Source of the DNA: a bacterium
GTDB taxonomy: Bacteria > Armatimonadota > Abditibacteriia > Abditibacteriales > Abditibacteriaceae
DNA length: 64,000 bases
NCBI GenBank assembly: GCA_004172935.1
Contig: SDZD01000028.1
Location: forward strand, 1 to 64,000
Direction: 5' to 3'
The position numbers and the translations under genes are program-made. Shown here in pieces: positions 25,467-36,700 of this stretch; position 1 is the first letter of the stretch, and the number at the start of each line of letters is the position of its first letter. The notes beneath the pieces were generated by a model. That model did not search any database. It worked only from the letters and a program-made list of their open reading frames with translations, and was not told where the DNA came from.

Positions 25467-28400
25467 ATGTCCATCAATCTCCGTTTTTATTCTTCGTTCT
25501 TACTGACAGGATGCCTTTGGTTTGCAGCGCAGCCAGTTAAAGCCGCTCCCACTTTGGACGCACTCTCCAAAGCATTCGCAATTCCGCCCGACTCGGCCAG
25601 GCCACAGACGCTGTGGCACTGGACCGACGGCAACGTCACCAAGGGGGCCATCACTGCCGATCTGGAGGCCATGAAACGAGGTGGCATCGGTGGTGCCGAG
25701 ATATTTTTTGCCTCCCAGGAAATCCCCCTGGGTCCGGTCCGTTTCATGTCGCCAGAGTGGTTCGAGATGGTGGGGTTTGCCGCCAGCGAAGCAAAAAGAT
25801 TGGGGTTGGACTTGTCGATGCACAACTGCGCTGGCTGGTCGAGCAGTGGTGGCCCGTGGAACACGCCGGAGAACGGGATGCAGACGGTAACGACGAGCGA
25901 AACTCGCGTTTCCGGTAACTCCCACTTCGATGCAGCCTTGCCCCAACCGGAAACTAAACTCGGCACTTACCGCGAAATCGCTGTACTCGCTTTTCCAGCA
26001 ACCTCAGATTTCCGTATTCCAAATTACCGTCCCAAAGCTGAGTTTGAATGGCAGAACAACGTCGAGCCCGCTTTGGGGCCGGACGCTCCCGTAGGAGGCG
26101 CCATCGAAGCAGCGAAAATCGTCAATTTGACGAGCCAGGTCAAAGATGGGCGACTCGTTTGGGATGTTCCCACAGGCGATTGGATCATCCTGCGCGTAGG
26201 TTACACCCCGACCGGCAGAACCAACGATCCGCCTTACTCGGACGGCATCGGTTTGGAAGTTGACAAGTTGTCCAAAAGCGCTCTCGACCTGCACTGGAAG
26301 GGAATGATGGGGCCAGTGATGGACAAGCTGAAGTCGCTTCCTGGCAGACCGACCACCAACGTCCACGTCGATTCCTACGAAGTCGGCTTTCAAAACTGGA
26401 CTCCTGAATTTGCCGCCGAATTCAAAAAGCGGCGTGGTTACGACATCACGCCTTATTTGCCCGTGTTCACCGGACGAGTGGTGGGTAGCACTGCTCTTTC
26501 CGAGCGCTTCCTGTGGGATGTGCGGCGCACCACCTCCGATTTGATGTCGGAGAACTACTATGGTCACTTCCGCGAACTTTGCCACCAGAATGGAGTGAAA
26601 TTTTCCAACGAGGCCTATGGCGAAGGCCCGATGGAAGAACTCACTGCCGCTGGAGCTTCCGATATTCCGATGGGCGAGTTCTGGGTGGATGGAACTTCGA
26701 TGGCTTCCTGCAAAATGGAGTCGTCATCTGGCCATATTTATGGGGCGAACGTTGTTTCTGCCGAAGCCTTCACCGGTCAGCCGTGGAACAGCAGTTGGAT
26801 TACCACACCCGAATCGATGAAGCCGATGGGCGACCGGGCATTTTGCAATGGTATCAATCGCTTCGTTTTCCACACCTTCGTGATGCAACCGTATCCAAAC
26901 CGTTTCCCCGGTATGACGATGGGGCAGTGGGGTTCTCACCAAGACCCGCGCAGCACGATGTGGGAGCCACAGCGCGACTGGATTCGCTACATCACCCGCA
27001 GCCAGTTTTTGCTACAACAGGGACATTTCGAGGCCGACGCCCTGGCGTTCACTGGCGACAACCCCGACTCCGTCATTTTTATGGCCGTGGGGTCGGACAT
27101 CTTGCGCCGCACCAACCCCGCTCTGCCACCGGGCTACAGCTACGATGTTTGCTCCGCCGATGGCTTACTCAAGCGAATTAGCGTCAAAAATGGCCGTCTC
27201 ATGACGCCAACTGGCACCTCCTATAGCTTTCTGCTCTTGCCTCCCAACGAGACGATGCAGCTTTCCACACTGCGCAAAATCCGCGACTTGGTACGCGCGG
27301 GAGCCGTCGTGGTGGGCGCGCCTCCCAAACGTTCACCCAGCCTGGAAAATTACCCGCAATGCGACACCGAACTCGCGACATTGACCCAACAAATCTGGGG
27401 GGACTGCGACGGCAAAACTGTCACTTCGCACGCCTTCGGCAAAGGCCGCATTTTTTGGGGACTGCCGATTACTGAGGTTATGACTCGCATCGGTGCCACT
27501 CCCGATTTTTCGAGTGTCGCCGAATCAGATAGCATGGAGTACATCCACCGCAGCACTGGAAAGGAAGACATCTACTTCGTTTCCAATCAGAAGAACGAGG
27601 CGCGCGATTTGGAGTGCAACTTCCGCGTAACCGGCAAAGTGCCCGAACTATGGCACCCCGAAACGGGACGAGTCGAGGACGCACCTCTATACCGCGAAGA
27701 GAACGGTCATACCATCGTTCCTCTTCACTTCTCTCCTTCTGATTCGGTATTCGTGCTGTTCCGCCGCGCTGCCAAGGCCCCTCATTTTTCCTCCGCGAAT
27801 TGGCAACCTGAGGCGACGTCTCCCAACCTGGAGATTATCAATGCCGTTTATGAAGCGGTCGATGGCACCGGGACAGCCGACGTGACCGAAACCGTTCGTG
27901 GCTTGGTGAAAGACAGGAGGTTGAATTTGACGGCTAACACCCCAACGCTCATTAAAGACCCGGCCCCCTGGCACGTCAAGCAATTAGTTGTCCAGTACCG
28001 CATCGGCGTCAAGACCGACAGCATCACGATCCCCGAACATCAGAATCTTGCTCTTTCAGCCGATAGTCTGCGCAGCTATCCAGATTACGAATGGACAACC
28101 GACGCCAGAGGCACGACCCGTTTGGTTCAATGGGAAAACGGGTCGTTGTCCGTCCAACGCGCCAAAGGCTCCGCCGTCCAAGTGCCGCTTCCAAACGTGA
28201 CAGCGCCGCAAGAGATCAGTGGCCCCTGGACGCTGAGCTTTCCGCCCAACTGGGGAGCGCCGCCACAGGTCACGCTCGATAAGCTCATCTCGTGGCCGCA
28301 GCATAGCGACGCCGGTGTGCGCTACTTTTCGGGCACCGCGACCTACAGCAAGAACTTCGACTTACCCGCTTCGGCAATCGGGGCCAATAAGGTGGTTTCG

Positions 28401-28775
28401 CTTGATCTGGGCGCTGTCAAAAATGTCGCTCGTGTGAAGTTGAACGGGCGCGACCTGGGCCTCATTTGGAAAGCCCCGTTCCGCGCGGACCTTTCTGGTG
28501 TAGCTCGTGCCGGAACGAACCAGTTGGAAGTACAAGTGACCAACCTGTGGCCCAACCGTCTCATCGGTGACGAGCAACTACCGCCCGATGCCGAGTGGGT
28601 GGATAACCACATCAAAGCATGGCCCCAGTGGTTGCTCGAAGGCAAACCAAGTCCCACGGGACGCTTGACTTTCTCGACCTGGCACCACTACAACAAAGAT
28701 TCGCCCCTGCTCCCTTCAGGTCTGCTCGGTCCCGCCACCATACACACCGGCAATATAGTCAACATAAATCCATAA
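25467..28775 (+). CDS. Secreted GH106 alpha-L-rhamnosidase (first copy)
   Basis: An 1102-residue enzyme with a signal peptide (MSINLRFYSSFLLTGCLWFAAQPVKA). The opening PPDSARPQTLWHWTDGNVTKGAITADLEAMKRGGIGGAEIF and SMHNCAGWSSSGGPWNTPENGMQ are signature blocks of GH106, as are DSYEVGFQNWTPEFAAEFKKRRGYDITPYLPVFTGRVV and the ERFLWDVRRTTSDLMSENYYGHFRELCHQNGVKFSNEAYGEGP barrel strands. The last 170 residues form a GH2-like beta-sandwich (ISGPWTLSFPPNWGAP, VKLNGRDLGLIWKAPFRADLSG). It releases L-rhamnose from rhamnogalacturonan or other rhamnosides outside the cytoplasm. It is first in a four-gene operon under a LacI operator. A paralogue is at 33728. Confidence 0.92.
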   Translation: MSINLRFYSSFLLTGCLWFAAQPVKAAPTLDALSKAFAIPPDSARPQTLWHWTDGNVTKGAITADLEAMKRGGIGGAEIFFASQEIPLGPVRFMSPEWFEMVGFAASEAKRLGLDLSMHNCAGWSSSGGPWNTPENGMQTVTTSETRVSGNSHFDAALPQPETKLGTYREIAVLAFPATSDFRIPNYRPKAEFEWQNNVEPALGPDAPVGGAIEAAKIVNLTSQVKDGRLVWDVPTGDWIILRVGYTPTGRTNDPPYSDGIGLEVDKLSKSALDLHWKGMMGPVMDKLKSLPGRPTTNVHVDSYEVGFQNWTPEFAAEFKKRRGYDITPYLPVFTGRVVGSTALSERFLWDVRRTTSDLMSENYYGHFRELCHQNGVKFSNEAYGEGPMEELTAAGASDIPMGEFWVDGTSMASCKMESSSGHIYGANVVSAEAFTGQPWNSSWITTPESMKPMGDRAFCNGINRFVFHTFVMQPYPNRFPGMTMGQWGSHQDPRSTMWEPQRDWIRYITRSQFLLQQGHFEADALAFTGDNPDSVIFMAVGSDILRRTNPALPPGYSYDVCSADGLLKRISVKNGRLMTPTGTSYSFLLLPPNETMQLSTLRKIRDLVRAGAVVVGAPPKRSPSLENYPQCDTELATLTQQIWGDCDGKTVTSHAFGKGRIFWGLPITEVMTRIGATPDFSSVAESDSMEYIHRSTGKEDIYFVSNQKNEARDLECNFRVTGKVPELWHPETGRVEDAPLYREENGHTIVPLHFSPSDSVFVLFRRAAKAPHFSSANWQPEATSPNLEIINAVYEAVDGTGTADVTETVRGLVKDRRLNLTANTPTLIKDPAPWHVKQLVVQYRIGVKTDSITIPEHQNLALSADSLRSYPDYEWTTDARGTTRLVQWENGSLSVQRAKGSAVQVPLPNVTAPQEISGPWTLSFPPNWGAPPQVTLDKLISWPQHSDAGVRYFSGTATYSKNFDLPASAIGANKVVSLDLGAVKNVARVKLNGRDLGLIWKAPFRADLSGVARAGTNQLEVQVTNLWPNRLIGDEQLPPDAEWVDNHIKAWPQWLLEGKPSPTGRLTFSTWHHYNKDSPLLPSGLLGPATIHTGNIVNINP

Positions 28776-28784
28776 AACGAATCC

Positions 28785-28806
28785 ACTAACGAGAGACCTC
28801 GTTAGT
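28785..28806. other. Intercistronic hairpin
   Basis: ACTAACGAG and CTCGTTAGT form a perfect 9-base stem with loop AGAC in the 76-base gap between the first GH106 gene and the next one. No T-run follows, so it may protect or partly terminate the transcript. Confidence 0.5.
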
Positions 28807-28851
28807 CACTGAACGCCTACAATAACCAACACCTAACGCAGTTCTTTATCA

Positions 28852-31248
28852 ATGAAAAGCCTCCTGTTTGCCCTGTCTACTTTAGTAACGATAACACCGG
28901 CTATCGCCGTGCAAAACACCATGACAAAAGCCGCACCCATCGTAAAAAATACGCCCATCGACCGCCACGCACTAGTGACTCGCCACAACGTTGTGCTCAC
29001 CAAATTCGATGGTGAACGGCCCCTTCAGGTCGGCAACGGCGAGTTCGCCTTTGGAATGGACATCACCGGTTTGCAGAGCTTCGCGCCCTTCAACACCATG
29101 TCACAGTGGGGCTGGCACGAGTCGCCCCTCCCCGCCGGGAAAAAGGTCGAGGATTATCAGATGCAGCCAGTGCTGATGCATGGACGCGAAGTTCTGATGC
29201 CGATGCCCGACCCAAAGCAACCCGAACTCTCGAACTGGATGCGCAGCAACCCCCACCGCATCAATTTAGGTCGTGTTGGCCTAGCGCTCACCAAAAGCGA
29301 TGGCACTCCCGCCACCCAAAGCGACATCAAAGACACAAGACAAGACCTCGATTTATGGAGCGGCCTCGTCACCAGCCACTTCACTCTCGAAGGCCAGCCT
29401 GTCACGGTTATAACCGCCTGTCACCCCTCGCAAGATACAGTCGCGGCCCGCATCGAATCGCCGCTTGTAAAAGCGGGTCGCCTCGCCGTGTTCCTCGATT
29501 TCCCCGGCGATGATGACCACGAATTCAATAACTTCGTTGGTAACTGGGAGACAACCGACGAACCAGAAATTCGCCTCGCAGCCCAAAAGCAGCGCGCCGA
29601 ATTCGCGCATCGCTACAAAGGCGACACCAAAGATACCTACCACGTCGCCCTTTCGTGGCAAGGTAAAGCGGCTCTACTCACCCCTCAGCAAACCGACAAA
29701 AACCTGCCCCTTATCATCGAGAAAGCTGAGTATGGCGCCAATGAAAAATGGCTCGATGTCACCCAGCAAGTTTCTAGAGCAGTCCGCAATAACCGTTTGT
29801 CGATTCGCTCCAGCAACGACATCGCGGGCGACCTCAACTACCCCGTCGTCAAAACACTCAAAGTCACCTACACACTGAACGGACAAAAGTACCATACCGA
29901 AACGGTGGAAGGCCAAATGCTCAAAATTCCCAACGATGGGAAACGCGAGCGCTTCACCCTGCAACCGGCCAAAGACGAAACCACGCTGTCGTTCACGTGC
30001 GCCTTCGCGCCCAAAGCGGCCCCCAAACAGCGCACTACCTCCGAAGCTACCTTCGCGGCCTCACGCAAGCACTGGCCCGCGTTCTGGAACAGCGGTGGCG
30101 CCATCGACCTATCCGGCAGCAAAGACCCGCGCTGGAAAGAACTCGAACGCCGCATCGTGCTGTCCCAATACCTGATGGAAACCAACGAAGCCGGTTCACT
30201 TCCGCCGCAGGAAAGCGGACTCGTTAACAACGGCTGGTATGGCCGATTCCATTTTGAGATGATTTGGTGGCACGCCGCCCACTGGGCGCTGTGGAACCGT
30301 TTCCCCCAGATGCAGAGTAACGTCAACGTCTACTGGAAGATGTTCGACCAGGCGCTTGAACTCGCCAAAGTGCAAGGCTATAAAGGCGCGCGTTGGCCTA
30401 AATGCACTGGCCCCGATGGACGCGAATGGCCGTTCTTCAACCACGCGGTCATGATCTGGCAACAGCCGAACCCCATCTTCTTCGCCGAGTTGGATTATCA
30501 TGCCCACCCGACCAAAGCCACACTCGAAAAGTGGCGCCCCATCGTCGAGAACACCGCCGATTTTCTGGCCTCCTATGCCTTCTACGACGAAAACAAGAAA
30601 GAGTACGTGTTGGGGCCACCACTCAATTTGGTCTCGGAAAACACCGACTGGAAGACCACGCAGAATCCGACGTTTGAGCTGAGTTATTGGCGCACAGGTT
30701 TGCAACAGGCGCAGCAGTGGCGCCAGCGCTTAGGGCAACCACGCCGCGCCGATTGGGATAAAGTCATCGAAGGTTTGGCTCCCCTACCAATACAGGATGG
30801 CCTCTATGTCACCCACGAAGGAATCAAGGATATGTGGACGAAGTGGACATACGAGCATCCTGGCCTCATCGGTGCATACGGCATGTTGCCCGGCGACGGC
30901 GTCGATAAAGAAACCATGCGCCGCACTCTGGACAAGGTTTGCACCGACTGGAATTTCGAGCGCGTCTGGGGCTGGGACTTCCCGATGCTCGCCATGACTG
31001 CCGCAAGGCTTGGCGAAACCGACCGAGCCATCGACATGCTGATGCACCCATCGCCCAATTTCCAGTTCGACGAACGCGGTTTAGCGACGGGCGGCCCCTT
31101 CCCCTACTTCCCCTCCAACGGAGGCCTATTGTATGCCGTGGCTTTTCTGGCGGCTGGCTGGGAAGGCGCGCCGCAAAAACACGCCCCCGGCTTCCCCGAT
31201 AACGGCCAATGGTCGGTACGTTACGAAAATCTTAGCCCCGCTCTGTGA
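28852..31248 (+). CDS. Secreted (alpha/alpha)6-barrel glycoside hydrolase, copy A
   Basis: A 798-residue protein with a short signal peptide (MKSLLFALSTLVTITPAIA). The N-terminal half is a beta-sandwich domain starting with RHALVTRHNVVLTKFDGERPLQVGNGEFAFGMDITGLQSFAPFNTMSQWGWH. A helical barrel follows from about 395 with RRIVLSQYLMETNEAGSLPPQESGLVNNGWYGRFHFEMIWWHAAHWALWNR. The beta-sandwich plus six-hairpin barrel order is that of the GH65/GH95 clans, and the glutamate in GRFHFEMIWWH is a good candidate acid. I cannot assign a named family. Context suggests action on rhamnose-containing oligosaccharides. The gene directly downstream is a very similar copy. Confidence 0.75.
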   Translation: MKSLLFALSTLVTITPAIAVQNTMTKAAPIVKNTPIDRHALVTRHNVVLTKFDGERPLQVGNGEFAFGMDITGLQSFAPFNTMSQWGWHESPLPAGKKVEDYQMQPVLMHGREVLMPMPDPKQPELSNWMRSNPHRINLGRVGLALTKSDGTPATQSDIKDTRQDLDLWSGLVTSHFTLEGQPVTVITACHPSQDTVAARIESPLVKAGRLAVFLDFPGDDDHEFNNFVGNWETTDEPEIRLAAQKQRAEFAHRYKGDTKDTYHVALSWQGKAALLTPQQTDKNLPLIIEKAEYGANEKWLDVTQQVSRAVRNNRLSIRSSNDIAGDLNYPVVKTLKVTYTLNGQKYHTETVEGQMLKIPNDGKRERFTLQPAKDETTLSFTCAFAPKAAPKQRTTSEATFAASRKHWPAFWNSGGAIDLSGSKDPRWKELERRIVLSQYLMETNEAGSLPPQESGLVNNGWYGRFHFEMIWWHAAHWALWNRFPQMQSNVNVYWKMFDQALELAKVQGYKGARWPKCTGPDGREWPFFNHAVMIWQQPNPIFFAELDYHAHPTKATLEKWRPIVENTADFLASYAFYDENKKEYVLGPPLNLVSENTDWKTTQNPTFELSYWRTGLQQAQQWRQRLGQPRRADWDKVIEGLAPLPIQDGLYVTHEGIKDMWTKWTYEHPGLIGAYGMLPGDGVDKETMRRTLDKVCTDWNFERVWGWDFPMLAMTAARLGETDRAIDMLMHPSPNFQFDERGLATGGPFPYFPSNGGLLYAVAFLAAGWEGAPQKHAPGFPDNGQWSVRYENLSPAL

Positions 31249-31290
31249 AACTCACGCCATCGGTCGACTTCCAATATCCATTTCTTCCCG

Positions 31291-33684
31291 ATGCAAAAAT
31301 TCATCCCCCTCGTGTGCGGTTTAATGATCGCCACACCAGCCATCGCCGTGCAAAACACTCCGACCAAAGGGGCCTCCGTCATAAAAAACACCGCTATTGA
31401 CCGCCACGCGCTGGTGACACGGCATAACGTTGTACTGACCAAATTCAACGGCGAACGCCCCTTACAGGTCGGCAACGGCGAGTTCGCCTTTGGAATGGAC
31501 ATCACGGGCTTGCAAAGCTTCGCGCCTTTCAACACCATGTCGCAGTGGGGCTGGCACAGCTCTCCTTTGCCCGAAGGTAAGAAAGTCGAGGATTACCACA
31601 AGCCCACCCTCGACACCCACGGGCGCCCTGTTCCCTATTATCTCCCCGACCCGCAGCAGCCCGAACTCTCGAACTGGATGCACGGCAACCCTCACCGCAT
31701 CAATCTCGGTCGCGTCGGCCTCTCCCTCACCAAAAGCGATGGCACTCCTGCCACCCCAAGCGACCTCAAAGACACACGGCAGGAACTCGACTTATGGAGC
31801 GGCCTCGTTACCAGCCACTTCACCCTCGAAGATCAGCCCGTCACAGTTGTAACTGCCTGTCACCCTTCGCAGGACACAGTCGCAGCGCGCATCGAGTCGC
31901 CGCTTGTAAAAGCGGGCCGCCTCAACGTATTCCTCGATTTCCCCGGCGACGATACCAATCAATTCAATAACTTCGTCGGCAATTGGGACAAACCTGCTCA
32001 CCCCGAAACCAAGATGGCCTTAAACGGCCAGCACGCCAACTTCACCCGCCGCTATAGCGGCGATACGGGTGACGCCTACCACGCCGTCCTCTCGTGGCAG
32101 GGCAAAGCCACACTCCGCCCTGTTGACGACAACGAGTCGGTAACATTGCCCCTCATCATCCAAAAGGCCGAATACGGCAGCACCGATAAATGGTTCGATG
32201 TCACTGCCATATTAACCAACGCCATACGCGGTAATCGCCTGACCATTCGCGCCATTAACTCTCTCCTGGGCGACCCAACTCCCCAGAAATCCAAAAGGCT
32301 CAAAGTCACCTACACCCTCGAAGGCCAGCAACATAGCGTCGAAGTCGCCGAGAATCAGGAACTCAAAATCCAAACCCCACCGGGACGCGAGCGCTTCACC
32401 CTGCAACCGGCCAAAGACGCAACCTCACTATCATTCGTTTGCACCTTCGCCCCTAAAACGCCTCCCCGAACCACAGCAACCGCGACTTTCGCGGCCTCAC
32501 GCAAGCACTGGCCCGCGTTCTGGAACAGCGGTGGCGCCATCGACCTGTCCGGCAGCAAAGACCCGCGCTGGAAGGAACTCGAACGCCGCATCGTGCTGTC
32601 GCAGTACCTGATGGAAACCAACGAAGCCGGTTCGCTTCCGCCGCAGGAAAGCGGACTCGTCAACAACGGCTGGTATGGCCGATTCCATTTCGAGATGATT
32701 TGGTGGCACGCCGCCCACTGGGCGCTGTGGAACCGTTTCCCGCAAATGCAGGGCAACGTCAGCGTCTATCGTAAATTCCACGCCCTCTCTCAGCAACTCG
32801 CCAAAGAACAAGGCTATATGGGCGCGCGTTGGCCCAAATGCACTGGCCCCGATGGGCACGAATGGCCGTTGCCAGTTCATGCCCTACTCATCTGGCAGCA
32901 GCCGCATCCCATCTTCTTCGCCGAGTTGGATTATCGCGCCCACCCTACTAAAGCCACACTAGAAAAATGGCGCTCCATCGTAGAAGACACCGGAGCCTTC
33001 ATGGCCTCCTATCCATTTTTCGATGAGAAGAAGGGGCACTATGTATTGGGGCCTCCCCTGTACGTGGTATCGGAAAACACCGAAGCCAGCACCACCCAAA
33101 ATCCGGCCTTCGAGTTGGGCTATTGGCGCTTCGGATTGCGCGTCGCTCAGCAATGGCGCCAGCGCTTAGGCGAACCGCGTCACGCCGATTGGGACAAAGT
33201 GCTGAATGGCCTGTCTCCGCTTCCCCAACAGGACGGCCTCTATGTTTTGCAAGATGGCGTGCAAGACATGTGGACCAAATGGAATTTCGAGCACCCCGCC
33301 CTGATCGGAACCTACGGAATGCTTCCCGGTGACGGAGTCGACAAAGAAACCATGCGCCGCACCTTCGCGAAAGTGCGCGAAACATGGGACTTCAACCACA
33401 CCTGGGGTTGGGATTTCCCGATGCTCGCCATGACCGCCGCCAAACTCGGCGAACCCGACAAAGCAATCGACATGCTGCTGCATTCAGCGGGCGGATTTCA
33501 ATTCGATGAGCGTGGTTTAGCCACAGGAGGCCCTTTCCCCTACTTCCCATCTAACGGCGCACTGCTCTATACGGTGGCTCTCATGGCGGCTGGTTGGGAC
33601 GGCGCACCGCAAAAACACGCCCCCGGATTTCCCGATAACGGTCAGTGGTCGGTACGTTACGAAAATCTCAGTCCGGCGTTGTAA
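31291..33684 (+). CDS. Secreted (alpha/alpha)6-barrel glycoside hydrolase, copy B
   Basis: A 797-residue paralogue of the previous gene, alike from end to end. The signal peptide is MQKFIPLVCGLMIATPAIA. The stretch from FAASRKHWPAFWNSGGAIDLSG to FHFEMIWWHAAHWALWNRFPQMQ is almost unchanged between the copies, also at DNA level, while the region about 230-380 differs most (for example DKPAHPETKMALNGQHANFTRRYSG). This suggests a tandem duplication with conserved barrel chemistry and a changing beta-sandwich or linker surface. It lies 42 bases after copy A and 43 bases before the second GH106 gene, in the same operon. Family assignment has the same limits as copy A. Confidence 0.75.
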   Translation: MQKFIPLVCGLMIATPAIAVQNTPTKGASVIKNTAIDRHALVTRHNVVLTKFNGERPLQVGNGEFAFGMDITGLQSFAPFNTMSQWGWHSSPLPEGKKVEDYHKPTLDTHGRPVPYYLPDPQQPELSNWMHGNPHRINLGRVGLSLTKSDGTPATPSDLKDTRQELDLWSGLVTSHFTLEDQPVTVVTACHPSQDTVAARIESPLVKAGRLNVFLDFPGDDTNQFNNFVGNWDKPAHPETKMALNGQHANFTRRYSGDTGDAYHAVLSWQGKATLRPVDDNESVTLPLIIQKAEYGSTDKWFDVTAILTNAIRGNRLTIRAINSLLGDPTPQKSKRLKVTYTLEGQQHSVEVAENQELKIQTPPGRERFTLQPAKDATSLSFVCTFAPKTPPRTTATATFAASRKHWPAFWNSGGAIDLSGSKDPRWKELERRIVLSQYLMETNEAGSLPPQESGLVNNGWYGRFHFEMIWWHAAHWALWNRFPQMQGNVSVYRKFHALSQQLAKEQGYMGARWPKCTGPDGHEWPLPVHALLIWQQPHPIFFAELDYRAHPTKATLEKWRSIVEDTGAFMASYPFFDEKKGHYVLGPPLYVVSENTEASTTQNPAFELGYWRFGLRVAQQWRQRLGEPRHADWDKVLNGLSPLPQQDGLYVLQDGVQDMWTKWNFEHPALIGTYGMLPGDGVDKETMRRTFAKVRETWDFNHTWGWDFPMLAMTAAKLGEPDKAIDMLLHSAGGFQFDERGLATGGPFPYFPSNGALLYTVALMAAGWDGAPQKHAPGFPDNGQWSVRYENLSPAL

Positions 33685-33727
33685 AAAACGCTCACACTAC
33701 GGACTCTATTTCACCAACCATAACGTT

Positions 33728-36700
33728 ATGTCTATCAATCGCCGTCGTTATCTCCCGCTCTTGTTGACGGGCGGTCTGTGGGTCTTCCCGCACGGAGTCG
33801 AAGCGGCTCCCGTTGCCGATGCATTGACGAAAGGGTTTCTTACTCCTCCCGACTCAGCCAAGCCGCACACATGGTGGCACTGGATGAACGGCAACATCAC
33901 TCGCGAAGGCATCACCGCCGACTTAGAGGCAATGAAAAGCGCGGGCGTGGGCGGCGCGCAAATCTTCAATCTCGCCGAAGGCATCCCCGAAGGCCAGGTG
34001 AAGTTCATGTCGCCGCAGTGGCTCTCGATGGTCAAGTGGGCCGCCACCGAAGCCGACCGACTGGGAATCGAGTTGTGTATGCACAACTGCGCCGGATGGT
34101 CGAGCAGCGGTGGCCCGTGGAATCCCCCTGCCAACGCCATGCAGATAGTGACGACCAGCGAAACCACCGTTACTGGTCCCACTCGCTTCGACGCAGCGCT
34201 TAAACAGCCCCAATCCAATCTCGGCTACTACGACGACATCTCGGTTTTAGCCTTCCCGACTCCCGGCAGCGACTACCGAATCCCCGGCATCCGTGGCAAA
34301 GCGGGGTTTGAGCGCGGCGACAACATCGAACCCGCTCAGGGGCCACAGGCGCCCAACACCGCGACCATCGACGATAAATCGGTCATCGACCTTACCGCGC
34401 AATTCAAAGCCGGAAAACTGACATGGGATGTTCCAGCAGGCAACTGGACGATTCTGCGCCTTGGTCACACGGCTACAGGAAAAACCAACCACCCCGACCT
34501 CCCCGGTGGCGTCGGCCCCGAAGTAGATAAGCTCTCCAAAACTGCCCTGGATACCCATTGGAAAGGCATGATGCAGCCCGTCATCGACGAACTGGGGCCA
34601 CTCGTGGGTAAGTCGCTCAATAACGCGCTAATAGATTCCTACGAGGTCGGCAACCAGAACTGGACACCGCTATTCGCTTCCGAATTTCAAAAGCGGCGCG
34701 GCTACAGCATCACCCCTTATCTGCCCGTCTTCACCGGGCGCGTGGTGGGCAGCACCGCCGTTTCCGAGCGCTTCCTGTGGGACGTGCGCCGCACCATCGC
34801 CGACCTCATGGACGAGAACTACTACGCCCATTTCGGCGAACTGTGCCACCAGCACGGCCTGAAGTTCTCGACCGAACCCTACGGCAACGGCCCCTTCGAA
34901 GACCTGACGGCAGGTGGCACCGCCGACATCCCGATGGGCGAGTTCTGGGTCAATGGTGCTGCCGCCGAAACGGGCAAACTCGCCTCCTCGGTCGGACACA
35001 TCTACGGGCGTCCCATCATCGGCGCCGAATCCTTCACCGCCTCACCCGAAAGCGGCAAGTGGACTAACGATCCCTACTCGCTCAAAGCCATCGGCGACCG
35101 CATGTTCTGTGCGGGCATCAACCGCTATATCTTCCACCGCTACGCCATGCAGCCGTGGACAAACCGCTTCCCTGGCATGACGATGGGCCGTTGGGGAATG
35201 CACTTCGACCGTACCAACACGCTGTGGGGACCGCAAACCGCGTGGCTGCGCTACATCGCGCGTTGCCAGTACCTTTTGCAGCAGGGTAACTTCGTGGCCG
35301 ATGCCCTCTACTTCGTTGGCGAAAACGCCCCGGTCGGAATGAACGTTGGCGAGCCAGCGCTCCCGAAGGGCTACGACTACGATGCCTGCACCAGCGACGC
35401 CTTGATGCGCCGCCTCAGCGTGAAAGATGGGCGTCTGATAACGCCCGATGGCGCCTCCTACCGCGTGCTGATTCTGCCTTCCAACCAGAGCATGACTCCC
35501 AAAACGCTCGCAAAAATCAGCGAATTGGTTAGAGCAGGTGCAACGGTAGTTGGGCCACGACCACGGCGTTCGCCCAGCCTCCAGAACTATCCGCAGTGCG
35601 ACAAAGAAATCGAAGCCCTCGCCAGCCAAATCTGGGGAAGGGCCGATGGTAACTCCGTCACATCCAGCGAAGTCGGCAAAGGCCGAGTTATTTGGGGCCA
35701 GCCACTCGAAAAAGTCTTTGCCTCGCTGGGAGTCACGCCCGACTTCATCAGCAACACGCCAAGCGCACGCCTCGCCGAGATTCACCGCAAAACCGGAAAC
35801 ACCGACATTTACTTCGTTTCCAACCAACGTCAGGGTTCCAGAGATGTCGAGTGTAGTTTCCGAGTGACGGGCAAAGTCCCCGAACTGTGGAACCCCGATA
35901 GCGGCCAACTGGAAGACGCACCGCTCTACACCGAAAGCAACGGGCGCACCACTCTTCCGCTCCATCTCGACCCAGCCGGTTCGGTCTTCGTGCTGTTCCG
36001 CCGCGCCTCCAATGGCACTCACTTCGTCGCCGCAAAAAGCGCCGCCAGCGCACAAAATGCCGCAACCAAAGCCCCGAGGTTAGTCATTGTCAAAGCGATG
36101 TATGAAGCCATCGACGGCGCGGGTGGCACCGACGTAACCGACAAGGTGCGGGCAAACGTCGAAAACAGCACCACGCTCAGCATCACCGCCGACAACGAGC
36201 TTTTCGGCGATCCAGCCTCGATGCACGTCAAACAACTACGTGTCGAGTACACGCTGGATGGCATCCCCAAGACCACCATCGTCCAGGAAAATCAGGGCCT
36301 CGATCTGCCCGTCGAACTCGATACCACCACCTACCCAGCCTACGAATGGACTAGCGACTCCAAAGGACGCCAGCAATTGGTCGGCTGGAACGCGGGCGCT
36401 GTGCAGTTGCAAATCTCGAACGGCAAAACCAAATCCGTGAAGGTGCCCGCAACAGCGGCCCCCGCACAAATCAGTGGCCCGTGGGCGCTCAGCTTCCCGC
36501 CCAACTGGGGCGCACCCGCAAAAGTACAACTCGACAGCCTCATCTCATGGCCCAAACACAGCGACCCCGGTGTGCGCTATTTCTCTGGCACCGCGACGTA
36601 CACCAAGACGCTCACCCTACCCGCCTCAGCAATCGGCCCCAATAAGGTCGTTTCGCTCGATTTGGGCAAGGTGAGAGACATCGCCCGCATCAAACTCAAC

